Shown one piece after another: positions 34,005 to 42,356 of a stretch of DNA of 43,997 nt. Position 1 is the stretch's first letter. Each line of letters opens with the position of its first letter. The notes under the pieces are model-generated. The model did no database searches and was not told the DNA's origin. It worked only from the letters and a program-made list of their open reading frames with translations. This DNA comes from Bacteroidota bacterium (GTDB taxonomy: Bacteria; Bacteroidota; Bacteroidia; Chitinophagales; Chitinophagaceae), in contig JAEYQO010000090.1 in the NCBI GenBank assembly GCA_023409975.1, forward strand, positions 1 to 43,997. Reading direction: 5' to 3'. The position numbers and the translations under genes are program-made.

Positions 34005-34703
34005 ATGGAAGCAATCATTCTGGCAGGAGGACTGGGAACCCGTTTACAGTCTGTAATTGGCGCCTACCCTAAGTGCATGGCCCCGGTGAACGGGAAACCT
34101 TTTTTACACTATCTCTTTCAATATCTGCAGAAACAGGGATGTTCAAAAGTGATGTTATCGCTGGGTTTCAAACACGAGATCGTCCTGGATTGGATCTGGC
34201 AGCACCCACCTGCGATTTCTATATCACATGTGATTGAAGAATCACCACTCGGCACTGGCGGTGGAATTCGTCTGGCTGCAGAACATCTGGCTGCAGACAA
34301 CCCGGTGGTCCTGAACGGAGATACCCTATTTCATATAGATCTGTCTGCATTACTTGAGTTTCACAGACTGAAAGCGGCCTCTGTTTCACTGGCTTTAAAG
34401 CCCATGCTGGCATTCGAACGTTACGGTGCTGTCACAATTGGAGACAATCACTCAATCCGGTCTTTTGAAGAAAAACGCTTTTATCAGGAGGGTTTGATCA
34501 ATGGCGGTGTCTATGTGCTGGAAACCTCAGATTTCCTCAGCCGGCCGCTACCCGAAAAGTTTTCCTTTGAGAAGGAATATCTGGAAGCATATGTTGAAGG
34601 AGGCAATTTTTACGGGAAGCCGTTCAATGATTACTTTATTGATATTGGTATACCCGAAGATTACAGCAGGGTTCAAGAGGATTTTAAAACGATGTTCCCA
34701 TGA
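34005..34703 (+). CDS. hddC: Sugar nucleotidyltransferase, probable heptose 1-phosphate guanylyltransferase
   Basis: 232-residue nucleotidyltransferase of the NTP-transferase fold. It carries the signature LAGGLGTRLQ (residues 7-16) and PKCMAPVNGKPFLHY, then ESPLGTGGGIRLA, VLNGDTLFHID (metal-binding Asp) and LINGGVYVLE. The C-terminus PFNDYFIDIGIPEDYSRV is typical of the HddC / mannose-1-phosphate branch without a left-handed helix domain. It would activate the product of the preceding kinase with GTP. It is followed by the glycosyltransferase with a 4-base ATGA overlap, so translation is likely coupled. Confidence 0.8.
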   Translation: MEAIILAGGLGTRLQSVIGAYPKCMAPVNGKPFLHYLFQYLQKQGCSKVMLSLGFKHEIVLDWIWQHPPAISISHVIEESPLGTGGGIRLAAEHLAADNPVVLNGDTLFHIDLSALLEFHRLKAASVSLALKPMLAFERYGAVTIGDNHSIRSFEEKRFYQEGLINGGVYVLETSDFLSRPLPEKFSFEKEYLEAYVEGGNFYGKPFNDYFIDIGIPEDYSRVQEDFKTMFP

Positions 34704-35830
34704 AGATTGCCATCATCGGACCTGCGCATCCGTTAAGAGGTGGAGGTATTTCTACCTTCAATGAACGACTGGCCACTGTACTACAGCAACAGGGTCATGT
34801 GGTAACGATTTATTCTTTTTCATTACAGTATCCTTCGTTCCTTTTTCCTGGGAAATCACAGTTTACAGAAGAACCAGCACCGGAGGGACTGAAAATTTTG
34901 CCTCTGATCAATTCCATTCATCCGTTCAACTGGCTGAAAGTTGGGAACAGGATACGCGACGATCGTCCAGACCTGGTGGTAGTGCGTTACTGGTTGCCTT
35001 TTATGGGTCCTTCGCTGGGTACGATTCTCAGGAGAGTACGCAAGAACAATCATTCCAGGATAGTTTGTATTGCCGACAATGTGATACCACATGAACACCG
35101 GCCGGGCGATAAACAGTTCACCAGATTCTTCATCAAGCCTGTAGATGCATTTATTACGATGAGCCGGGATGTTCTCCGTGATCTCCAGCGAATTACTGAC
35201 AAACCCGCTCTGTTTACACCGCATCCTGTCTATGATAATTACGGGGAGCCTCTTGATAAAAAGGAGGCCTGTTCAAAGCTTGGATTGAACCCGGCGGATC
35301 GTTATCTGTTGTTCTTCGGATTCATCAGAAAATATAAAGGGCTGGACCTGTTGCTGCAGGCGATGCAGGATGAAAGGGTGAAGGAAACGGGGGTGAAACT
35401 GATTATCGCAGGTGAGTATTACGATGATCCCTCAGAATATGCAGATCTATTACATCAGGTGAGAGAGCGTGTCCATCTGTTCACGGACTTCATTCCCAAT
35501 GATGAGGTGCGAAATTATTTCAGTGCGGCAGACTTGATCGTGCAGCCATACCGGAGTGCTACTCAGAGCGGCATAACGCAGGTTGCCTATCATTTTGAAA
35601 AGCCAATGGTCGTTACAAAAGTCGGCGGGCTATCGGAGGTGGTAATCGACGGCAAAACAGGATTTGTTACGGAGCCTCGTGCAGATGCGATCGCCACCGC
35701 TATCAGCCGATTCTTTGACAGGGAAGGTATTCCGGATCTGGAAAGCAACCTGCAATTACAGAAACAGGAGTATAGCTGGGAGCGATTTACCAGAACTTTG
35801 ATGGCACTGGCATTTCCAGGAAAGGACTAA
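34700..35830 (+). CDS. Family 4-type glycosyltransferase (GT-B fold)
   Basis: 376-residue retaining glycosyltransferase. The N-terminal Rossmann domain begins KIAIIGPAHPLRGGGISTFN, with a glycine-rich acceptor loop. The C-terminal donor domain has LLFFGFIRKYKGLDLLLQAM (about 208) and a GT4-style donor motif QPYRSATQSGITQVAYHFEK (about 284-303), followed by KPMVVTKVGGLSEVV. The donor sugar is unknown; coupling to the heptose-activating genes suggests it may use that heptose or build the same glycan. The TAA stop overlaps the stop of the convergent ruvB. Confidence 0.85.
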   Translation: MKIAIIGPAHPLRGGGISTFNERLATVLQQQGHVVTIYSFSLQYPSFLFPGKSQFTEEPAPEGLKILPLINSIHPFNWLKVGNRIRDDRPDLVVVRYWLPFMGPSLGTILRRVRKNNHSRIVCIADNVIPHEHRPGDKQFTRFFIKPVDAFITMSRDVLRDLQRITDKPALFTPHPVYDNYGEPLDKKEACSKLGLNPADRYLLFFGFIRKYKGLDLLLQAMQDERVKETGVKLIIAGEYYDDPSEYADLLHQVRERVHLFTDFIPNDEVRNYFSAADLIVQPYRSATQSGITQVAYHFEKPMVVTKVGGLSEVVIDGKTGFVTEPRADAIATAISRFFDREGIPDLESNLQLQKQEYSWERFTRTLMALAFPGKD

Positions 35831-36846
35831 AAGAGTCTCCCTCTGTCTGGATGATCACGATTCAGGTGTCTGTAGGCTTTCTCTGTAGCTTCTCTGCCTC
35901 TGGGAGTGCGTATTATGAAACCCTCCTGGATCAGGAAAGGTTCATAGACCTCTTCAATCGTGCCGGATTCTTCTCCAACTGCAGTAGCAATGTTGTTGAT
36001 TCCCGTCGGTCCACCTTTGAATTTGTCGATCAGTGTTGCCAGTATTCTGTTGTCCATTTCATCCAGACCGTTTTCATCAACGTGTAGCGCACGCAGTCCG
36101 TGTTCGGTGATGGCAAGATCAATGACTCCATTCCCCAGCACCTGCGCAAAGTCGCGCATCCTCCGTAAGAGACCGTTGGCGATCCTGGGTGTGCCCCGGC
36201 TGCGGCCGGCAATTTCCATAGCTGCATCGGAAGTGATTTTGACGTTAAGCAGATTAGCAGCCCGCATAATAATTCGTTGCAGTACCTCCCGGGTGTAATA
36301 GTCCAGCCTGGATTTTATACCAAAACGGCTGAGCAGTGGCGCAGTCAGCAGTCCCGAGCGCGTTGTGGCTCCCACTAGCGTAAACGGACTGATGTTTAAC
36401 TGGATAGATCTGGCTGCTGGTCCGCTATCGATCATAATATCGATCTTGAAATCCTCCATGGCAGCATAGAGGTATTCCTCAACGACCGTGCTCAGGCGGT
36501 GAATCTCGTCAATAAAAAGTACGTCCCGGGGTTCAAGACTGGTCAGGAGGCCGGCGAGATCGGCTGGCTTTTCAATAACAGGACCACTGGTTTCTTTAAT
36601 CTGGGCGCCGAGCTCATTGGCGACAATCCGGGACAGGGTGGTTTTTCCAAGGCCTGGAGGGCCATGGAAAAGAATATGATCAAGTGCTTCGCCTCTAAGA
36701 TTAGCAGCTTTAATAAAGATTCTGAGGTTTTCAATTAACTGAGGCTGACCGGCAAAATCCTCGATCGACTGCGGCCGGATAGTGTTCTCATACTCCCGGT
36801 CCTGTGGGCTAAGGTGATCGGAAGGCCGCACATGTGACTGATCCAT
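35827..36846 (-). CDS. ruvB: Holliday junction branch-migration ATPase
   Basis: 339-residue AAA+ motor that works with RuvA on Holliday junctions. The start at 36846 (MDQSHVRPSDHLSPQD) is preferred; the frame is open for 18 more codons but they are not family-like. Walker A HGPPGLGKTT is at about residue 61-70, Walker B VLFIDEIHR at about 109, and sensor 1 GATTRSG near 158. The C-terminal winged helix contains EPFLIQEGFIIRTPRGR. It is isolated from ruvA and ruvC. Its TAG stop overlaps the TAA of the glycosyltransferase by 2 bp on opposite strands, leaving no room for a terminator. Confidence 0.97.
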   Translation of the reverse strand: MDQSHVRPSDHLSPQDREYENTIRPQSIEDFAGQPQLIENLRIFIKAANLRGEALDHILFHGPPGLGKTTLSRIVANELGAQIKETSGPVIEKPADLAGLLTSLEPRDVLFIDEIHRLSTVVEEYLYAAMEDFKIDIMIDSGPAARSIQLNISPFTLVGATTRSGLLTAPLLSRFGIKSRLDYYTREVLQRIIMRAANLLNVKITSDAAMEIAGRSRGTPRIANGLLRRMRDFAQVLGNGVIDLAITEHGLRALHVDENGLDEMDNRILATLIDKFKGGPTGINNIATAVGEESGTIEEVYEPFLIQEGFIIRTPRGREATEKAYRHLNRDHPDRGRLF

Positions 36847-36962
36847 CAAGCTAAGGTAACTCAAAATGCAAGACCTCTTTTCAGCGAGAGGGCGATTCAA
36901 ATGAAAAACCTCAGACTCCTGACATTACCCTGCCCTAGCCTGCCCGGTTCATATTTAACCAA

Positions 36963-36970
36963 TACCTTTG
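36963..36970 (+). promoter_or_regulatory. Candidate -7 element of the cystathionine gene
   Basis: TACCTTTG is a perfect -7 match, ending 9 bp before the ATG at 36980 and 18 bp before the ATG at 36989. The -33 region lacks a clear TTG. If used, the mRNA leader would be very short. Confidence 0.5.
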
Positions 36971-36988
36971 CTTCGTTAAATGATCGAT

Positions 36989-38143
36989 ATGGCTAATAAG
37001 AACTATAAAATCGGAACTAAACTTATTCATGCGGCAGTGGAGCCGGATCCTACAACAGGTGCAATCATGACGCCGATCTACCAGACATCCACTTTCGTTC
37101 AGGCAGCTCCCGGTGATCATAAGGGATATGAATACGCTCGTACACAGAATCCGACGAGGACGGTATTGCAGAACGCACTGGCAGAGGTTGAAAATGGAAA
37201 GTATGGACTTTGTTTCGGCAGTGGCATGGCTGCAACTGATGCAGTAGCTAAATTGCTGATGCCCGGTGACGAAGTGATCGTTGCAAATGACTTGTATGGC
37301 GGGACCTACAGGATTTTTACCAGGGTATTCGCCAATTATGGAATAAAGTTCCATTTCATTGACATGAGCAATACGGAGAATATCCGTGGTTATATCAATC
37401 AGAACACGAAGATGATCTGGGCAGAGACGCCTACGAATCCCCTTTTGAACATTATTGATATAGAAGGATGTTCTAAAATTGCGAAGGAACATAACCTCTT
37501 GCTTGTAGTTGATAATACGTTTGCCTCCCCTTATCTGCAGAACCCGATCGACTTCGGTGCTGACATCGTGCTGCATTCAGCGACCAAATACCTGGGTGGT
37601 CATTCCGATGTAGTACATGGAGCGCTGATCGTAAATAGCGAAGAGCTGGATGAGAAACTTCGTTTTATTCAAAATAGCTGTGGAGCTGTACCGGGTCCTC
37701 ATGATGCCTGGCTGGTGCTCAGGGGTTTGAAAACATTACACGTTCGTATGCAGCGCCATTGCGAGAATGGAAGGGCAATTGCAGAGTTTCTGAAGAAGCA
37801 CGATAAGGTGGCCAAGGTGTATTGGTGTGGCTTTGAGGATCATCCTAACCACCAGGTGGCGCGGAAGCAAATGCGTGATTTTGGAGGCATGATATCCTTT
37901 ACCCTAAAAGATGATCGCATTGAAGCGGCTCATGAAGTGCTGAAGAAAACAGAACTTTTCTCACTGGCGGAGTCGCTGGGTGGCGTAGAGTCATTGATCG
38001 GTCATCCCGCTTCGATGACTCACGGTTCCATTCCGAGAGAACAGAGAATCGCCAACGGCCTTTCGGATTCCCTGATTCGTTTGAGCGTGGGAATAGAGGA
38101 TATCGATGATCTTCTCAAGGATCTTGAGAGCGCAATTGGCTAA
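36989..38143 (+). CDS. Cystathionine gamma-synthase or gamma-lyase (PLP-dependent transsulfuration enzyme)
   Basis: 384 residues from the ATG at 36989; the ATG at 36980 gives 387 and is also possible. Cytoplasmic pyridoxal-phosphate enzyme of the Cys/Met metabolism family. YEYARTQNPTR (about 44), CFGSGMAATDAVAKLL and LYGGTYRIF are the cofactor and substrate segments. The PLP lysine is Lys200 in HSATKYLGGHSDVVHG, followed by a C-terminal ESLGGVESLIGHPASMTHGS loop. Synthases (metB) and lyases share all these residues, so direction cannot be decided from sequence; a synthase fits a biosynthetic lifestyle. Monocistronic with a strong terminator. Confidence 0.9.
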   Translation: MANKNYKIGTKLIHAAVEPDPTTGAIMTPIYQTSTFVQAAPGDHKGYEYARTQNPTRTVLQNALAEVENGKYGLCFGSGMAATDAVAKLLMPGDEVIVANDLYGGTYRIFTRVFANYGIKFHFIDMSNTENIRGYINQNTKMIWAETPTNPLLNIIDIEGCSKIAKEHNLLLVVDNTFASPYLQNPIDFGADIVLHSATKYLGGHSDVVHGALIVNSEELDEKLRFIQNSCGAVPGPHDAWLVLRGLKTLHVRMQRHCENGRAIAEFLKKHDKVAKVYWCGFEDHPNHQVARKQMRDFGGMISFTLKDDRIEAAHEVLKKTELFSLAESLGGVESLIGHPASMTHGSIPREQRIANGLSDSLIRLSVGIEDIDDLLKDLESAIG

Positions 38144-38162
38144 CAATTTTATACCTGTACTG

Positions 38163-38190
38163 GAGGTTCCGATCAGGAACCTCTTTTTTT
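38163..38190. terminator. Bidirectional terminator between convergent genes
   Basis: GAGGTTCC (38163-38170) and GGAACCTC (38176-38183) form an 8-bp stem with a GATCA loop, followed by a T-run to 38190. It ends the cystathionine gene. Its right end overlaps the TAA stop (38189-38191) of the opposite-strand methyltransferase, so it may also serve that gene. Confidence 0.9.
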
Positions 38191-38986
38191 ATGTTTTATT
38201 GGCAGATCTTCTTGCCATAGTCACTTTGAAACCTACACAGGCGTAGTTATTGGCTGCCCCGAAAGGTTCCATTCTGATATAACTGAAAGCAGAGAGAAAG
38301 TCCTCCAATGCTCTAAACTCATCAGATGGTGAATTGAACTCATCAAATATGAGAATATCATCCGTTCTCAGATGAGGGGCTAGTGTCGTAAGCACAAAAA
38401 GTGTCGAGCTATACAAATCAGCATCAAGCAAGATTACTTTACGGTTATCTGAAAGGCCAGCGCTCAGGAATTCATGGAGTGTGTCCTGAAACAACCCTTT
38501 GTACAGACTGGCTCTTGAATCATTAACTGTTGGGATTTCACCACCCAGACTAAAGGTACCCCGTTTGTAATTTCCCCAATCTTCCGGCAGGCCGGTGAAA
38601 GTGTCGAAACCAAAGAATCTTGAATCGGGATGCTGATTTTTTTCTAGCCACCAGTAGAAAGTCTCGCAGTCTGCTACACCAAATTCCAGGTAGTTAACAG
38701 GCTCGTTCGCGACCATCTTTTCTGCTACATATTCGTGAACAAGATAGCGCCGTTTGTAAACATTCCCTTTTGCAGGGTAGTCATTCACGCTAAGTTGGGA
38801 ATGAGCACTCATCCAGTCTGAGAAACGAAGGAAGTTTGACAGCTTAGAAAGCTGAGTGATACGTTTTCTGTTCAAGGCGACCGCGCGAAAACGGTGGAGT
38901 AAAAGTTTTACACCTTTCAATGAAAATATTTTGATGTAAGCTACAAATAATAGGGTGAATAAAATGTGAAATGGTGCCTCTGACAT
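38189..38986 (-). CDS. Class I SAM-dependent methyltransferase, TylF/macrocin O-methyltransferase-like
   Basis: 265 residues from the ATG at 38986; the frame can begin three codons earlier at a TTG. The N-terminal ~25 residues are hydrophobic (FHILFTLLFVAYIKIFSL), suggesting membrane association. The SAM-binding motif is NYLEFGVADCETFYWW at about residue 97; FFGFDTFTGLPEDWG and VILLDADLYSSTL follow, and the latter Asp-x-Asp-Leu-Tyr motif is typical of TylF-like sugar or surface-glycan O-methyltransferases. The substrate is not known. It is divergent from the phosphopantetheinyl transferase gene with only 45 bp between starts. Confidence 0.85.
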   Translation of the reverse strand: MSEAPFHILFTLLFVAYIKIFSLKGVKLLLHRFRAVALNRKRITQLSKLSNFLRFSDWMSAHSQLSVNDYPAKGNVYKRRYLVHEYVAEKMVANEPVNYLEFGVADCETFYWWLEKNQHPDSRFFGFDTFTGLPEDWGNYKRGTFSLGGEIPTVNDSRASLYKGLFQDTLHEFLSAGLSDNRKVILLDADLYSSTLFVLTTLAPHLRTDDILIFDEFNSPSDEFRALEDFLSAFSYIRMEPFGAANNYACVGFKVTMARRSANKT

Positions 38987-39019
38987 CGTTTGCAAACCAC
39001 CTTGACTGTTGAAATAGGT

Positions 39020-39027
39020 TAGATTTG
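39020..39027 (+). promoter_or_regulatory. Candidate -7 element of the phosphopantetheinyl transferase gene
   Basis: TAGATTTG matches the -7 consensus and lies only 4 bp before the ATG at 39032. A TTG at 39002-39004 is 15 bp upstream, slightly short for a -33. If used, transcription would start at or near the A of the ATG and give a leaderless message. Confidence 0.4.
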
Positions 39028-39031
39028 CAGG

Positions 39032-39673
39032 ATGCCGCTATACCGTGAATGGGCAAGTGATCCCTACAGTCTGGCAGCCATCTGGGAGATTGGTGAGCCA
39101 GAGTCTTTTTTCCTGGAAAAGACAGGATTGGAAACCGGCATCCGGAACGAAAAACGGCGTTTAGAACACCTGGCTGGAAGATTTCTCCTCCGGTATCTGA
39201 AACAGGATTTTCCGCTTTTACATATCAGGCCGGATGGTCATGACAAACCGAGGATCGACGGTAACCGATATTATTTTTCCATTTCCCATTCCTTTCCATA
39301 CGTTGCTGCAGTGGTGAGTCCATGGGTGGAATGCGGTATCGATATCCAGGTCTGGCACCAGCGTATGCTGCAGCTTCAGAACAAATTTCTCTCAGGAACA
39401 GAGCAGGAGCTATTTGAAAATGATCCCCGGAAATTAACTCTGGCCTGGAGCGCCAAGGAGGCGGCCTATAAATGGCAGGGACGAAGAGGGGTTGAATTCA
39501 TTGATCATTTGCCCATTCAAAAGTTTGAACCCACCAGTAATGTCTTTGAACTTGAAATAGCGCTACAGCTTACACATCCCAGGCTGAATATAAAAGCAGA
39601 AGGATTTCTCGAACAGGAATTTGCCTGCGCGCTTATCGTTCATTCCGAGATCATCCATCCGGGTTTCCATTAA
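39032..39673 (+). CDS. 4'-phosphopantetheinyl transferase (Sfp-like family)
   Basis: 213 residues. It transfers the phosphopantetheine arm from coenzyme A to acyl- or peptidyl-carrier proteins. The Sfp-type motifs are in order: FSISHSFPYVAAVVS (about residue 87), ECGIDIQ (about 106) with the metal-binding Asp, and LAWSAKEAAYKWQG (about 140) with the catalytic Glu and Lys. Length is that of a compact Sfp/HetI-type enzyme rather than AcpS. The partner carrier protein is not in the window. Confidence 0.92.
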   Translation: MPLYREWASDPYSLAAIWEIGEPESFFLEKTGLETGIRNEKRRLEHLAGRFLLRYLKQDFPLLHIRPDGHDKPRIDGNRYYFSISHSFPYVAAVVSPWVECGIDIQVWHQRMLQLQNKFLSGTEQELFENDPRKLTLAWSAKEAAYKWQGRRGVEFIDHLPIQKFEPTSNVFELEIALQLTHPRLNIKAEGFLEQEFACALIVHSEIIHPGFH

Positions 39674-39975
39674 ATAGGGTTTCGGGAGTGTGATTTTACC
39701 CAGAGGTTTTTGAGGATTTGCCTGGGTAGGAGCAGACATTTATAAACATCTGAAATAACATGTATGTGTTGCGGTGTTGTAAGCCCATCAGCCGCATTTG
39801 CGTGGCCAATATAGCAATATGTCAGTGAATTCGGCACTTTAGCGTGATTTTAGCCCGTACTAAATCTGGCCATCCAAAGCATTTAAAATAAAATAAGATG
39901 AAGAATTTCCAAGAAAACACTAAAAAAATTAAGCGTAAGTCAGTAAAAAGTATACTTTTGCTTTAAAATTATACG
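39674..39975 (+). promoter_or_regulatory. Intergenic region upstream of glnN with candidate -7 element
   Basis: 302 bp without a gene. An imperfect ACCCAG/CTGGGT inverted repeat (39698-39727) without a T-run lies near the left end. The right part is A-rich, and TACTTTTG (39953-39960) is a -7 match 15 bp before the glnN ATG, with a weak TTA at the -33 position. No recognisable operator was found. Confidence 0.45.
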
Positions 39976-42168
39976 ATGTCATCCTTACGTTTTCCTGCAT
40001 TACAAGAGCTCACATCCAAAGAGAGCCGAATCAGCCATTATAATGGTAAAAGGATTTCCAGCATGTTTGCCAGCAACGTATTTACGGGTCGGACGATGCG
40101 TGAGTACCTGAGTGACGAGGCTTACAAAAGCCTTATGTCCTCAATCAAAGCCGGTGAGAAGATAGACCGGCGAATGGCAGATCAGATTGCAGCGGGAATG
40201 AAAGCCTGGGCGGAGGAGAGAGGTGTTACCCATTTCAGTCACTGGTTTCAGCCGCTGACGGGAACGACTGCTGAAAAGCACGATTCGTTTTTCACTATTA
40301 AAAGTGATGGTACTGCGCTGGAGCTTTTTGACGGGGATGCATTGATTCAGCAGGAGCCGGATGCATCGTCTTTTCCGAACGGAGGTATAAGAGCTACGTT
40401 CGAGGCCCGGGGATACACCGCCTGGGACCCATCTTCACCAGCCTTCATTATGGAAAGCGGTTTTGGAAAGACGCTGTGTATACCTACCATCTTTATTGCC
40501 TATTCCGGAGAGTCGCTGGATTATAAAGCACCACTGCTGAAATCCGTTGCTGCTTTAAACCAGGCTGCGGTAGATGTTTGCCATTACTTTGACAAGAATG
40601 TACAGAAAGTGACGGTCACCCTTGGTTGGGAACAGGAGTATTTCGTTGTTGATGAGAACCTTGCCAATGCCCGTCCTGACCTGGTCATGTGTGGACGCAC
40701 CCTCGTGGGACATGCGCCGGCAAAGGGGCAGCAGTTGGAAGACCATTATTTCGGTTCGATCCCTGAAAGAGTCTTTGCCTTCATGCAGGATTTTGAACAG
40801 GAAGCCTATAAACTGGGTATTCCGTTACGCACCCGTCATAATGAAGTGGCCCCTGGGCAATTCGAATGTGCGCCTATTTATGAGGAAGTCAATATAGCGG
40901 TAGACCATAATTCGCTGTTGATGGATATCATGCACAAGGTGGCTAAACGTCACAGACTGCGCGTGCTCTTCCATGAAAAACCTTTTGCCGGTGTGAATGG
41001 TAGTGGTAAACACAATAACTGGAGCATGGCTACCGACACCGGCGTCAATCTTCTGGCACCGGGTAAGACTCCGCGGACGAATCTCATGTTCCTGACATTC
41101 TTTGTCAACACCATCAAAGCGGTTCATGATTATGCCGACCTGATGCGCGCAGCAATTGCTTCTGCCAGTAACGATCATCGTCTGGGAGCCAATGAAGCGC
41201 CCCCGGCCATTATCTCGGTGTTCACGGGAACCTATCTCTCTCAGGTACTGGATGAGATCGAATTGCGGGTGAAAGAAAAGTTTACAGAGCAGGATGAGGT
41301 AATTCTGAAGCTCGATATCCACAAACAGATACCGGAGCTTTTGATGGATAACACCGACCGTAACCGTACTTCGCCCTTTGCCTTCACCGGGAATAAGTTT
41401 GAGTTCCGTGCTGTGGGATCTACCGCCAACTGTGGTTCTCCAATGACAGTTCTGAATACTATTGTAGCAGAAACCCTGAAGAACTTCAAGCGTGATGTGG
41501 ATGAACTGATCTCGAAAGGAGATAAAAAGGAGATCGCCATTCTGCAAGTCCTGCGTCGGTATATTTCCGAGTCTAAAGTTATTCGTTTTGAGGGTGACAA
41601 CTATAGTGAGGAGTGGGCGGAAGAGGCAAAGCGCCGTGGTCTGAGCAACTTCAAAACGACGCCGGAAGCACTGGATGCCATTGTCACTGAAAAGTCGAAG
41701 CAACTGTTTTCGAAACACGGCATATATTCTCCGCGCGAACTGGATGCCAGGCATGAGATTGTACTGGAAGATTACATTAAGAAAGTTCAGATTGAGGCGC
41801 GGATTCTTGGTTACCTTTCAACCAACCATATCGTTCCTGCAGCCATCAGCTATCAAAATACACTGATCGAAAACATCAGGGGTCTTAAGGAACTTGGATT
41901 AACTGAAGAAAGTTATCAGGCGCAACTCGATGTGGTGAAAGCTGTAAGTCAGCATATACAAAAGATTACTGTAACGGCTGAGGAGATGAGGCAGGCCAGG
42001 AAGCGTGCGAATAGCTGTGGTGATACGCACAAATGTGCGGACATGTATTGCAATGAGGTGAAACCTTACTTCGATACCATACGCTACCATGTTGATAAGC
42101 TGGAGCTGATCGTTGACGACAAACTCTGGCCGCTGCCTAAATACAGAGAACTATTGTTTCTGCGATAG
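39976..42168 (+). CDS. glnN: Glutamine synthetase type III
   Basis: 730-residue cytoplasmic enzyme that makes glutamine from glutamate, ammonia and ATP; the main ammonium-assimilating enzyme in many Bacteroidota. It is far longer than GSI (~470) or GSII and matches GSIII. Active-site blocks are GWEQEYFVVD (about residue 217), RHNEVAPGQFECAPIYEEVN (about 287), HEKPFAGVNGSGKHNNW (about 332) and NRTSPFAFTGNKFEFRAVGS (about 460). The N-terminal GVTHFSHWFQPLTG is characteristic of GSIII. No glnB or amtB is adjacent; a short A-rich upstream region is the only visible control element. Confidence 0.97.
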   Translation: MSSLRFPALQELTSKESRISHYNGKRISSMFASNVFTGRTMREYLSDEAYKSLMSSIKAGEKIDRRMADQIAAGMKAWAEERGVTHFSHWFQPLTGTTAEKHDSFFTIKSDGTALELFDGDALIQQEPDASSFPNGGIRATFEARGYTAWDPSSPAFIMESGFGKTLCIPTIFIAYSGESLDYKAPLLKSVAALNQAAVDVCHYFDKNVQKVTVTLGWEQEYFVVDENLANARPDLVMCGRTLVGHAPAKGQQLEDHYFGSIPERVFAFMQDFEQEAYKLGIPLRTRHNEVAPGQFECAPIYEEVNIAVDHNSLLMDIMHKVAKRHRLRVLFHEKPFAGVNGSGKHNNWSMATDTGVNLLAPGKTPRTNLMFLTFFVNTIKAVHDYADLMRAAIASASNDHRLGANEAPPAIISVFTGTYLSQVLDEIELRVKEKFTEQDEVILKLDIHKQIPELLMDNTDRNRTSPFAFTGNKFEFRAVGSTANCGSPMTVLNTIVAETLKNFKRDVDELISKGDKKEIAILQVLRRYISESKVIRFEGDNYSEEWAEEAKRRGLSNFKTTPEALDAIVTEKSKQLFSKHGIYSPRELDARHEIVLEDYIKKVQIEARILGYLSTNHIVPAAISYQNTLIENIRGLKELGLTEESYQAQLDVVKAVSQHIQKITVTAEEMRQARKRANSCGDTHKCADMYCNEVKPYFDTIRYHVDKLELIVDDKLWPLPKYRELLFLR

Positions 42169-42182
42169 GAATGAACCTGTGA

Positions 42183-42214
42183 GAAGGCTGCTTCGTTAAT
42201 ACGGAGCAGCCTTC
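42183..42214 (+). terminator. glnN terminator
   Basis: GAAGGCTGCT (42183-42192) pairs perfectly with AGCAGCCTTC (42205-42214); CGT/ACG can pair inside the loop. The T-tail is weak (CCGTTT), but position 14 bp after the stop supports a terminator. Confidence 0.75.
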
Positions 42215-42270
42215 CCGTTTGTAGTACCTATATATTCTTCCGCCCAACACCATTCGAAATTTTAAGACAG

Positions 42271-42288
42271 TTCGGTTTTGCAACCGAA
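42271..42288. other. Inverted repeat upstream of the CoA-transferase operon
   Basis: TTCGGTT, TTGC loop, AACCGAA: a 7-bp perfect palindrome about 70 bp before the scoA start, with no T-tract. It could be an operator for a regulator of fatty-acid or ketone use, but that is a guess from position only. Confidence 0.35.
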
Positions 42289-42356
42289 TCCGGTTCCCAT
42301 TCTTATCGATGGTCGCTGCTAATCGTTATTTCCTATTTTCGTCAAAATTTTCCTGA

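Noticed and set aside
40825..41754. 309-codon open frame on the minus strand inside glnN
   Set aside because: It lies wholly within the well-supported type III glutamine synthetase, has no family-like motifs and is a shadow of that gene's codon use.
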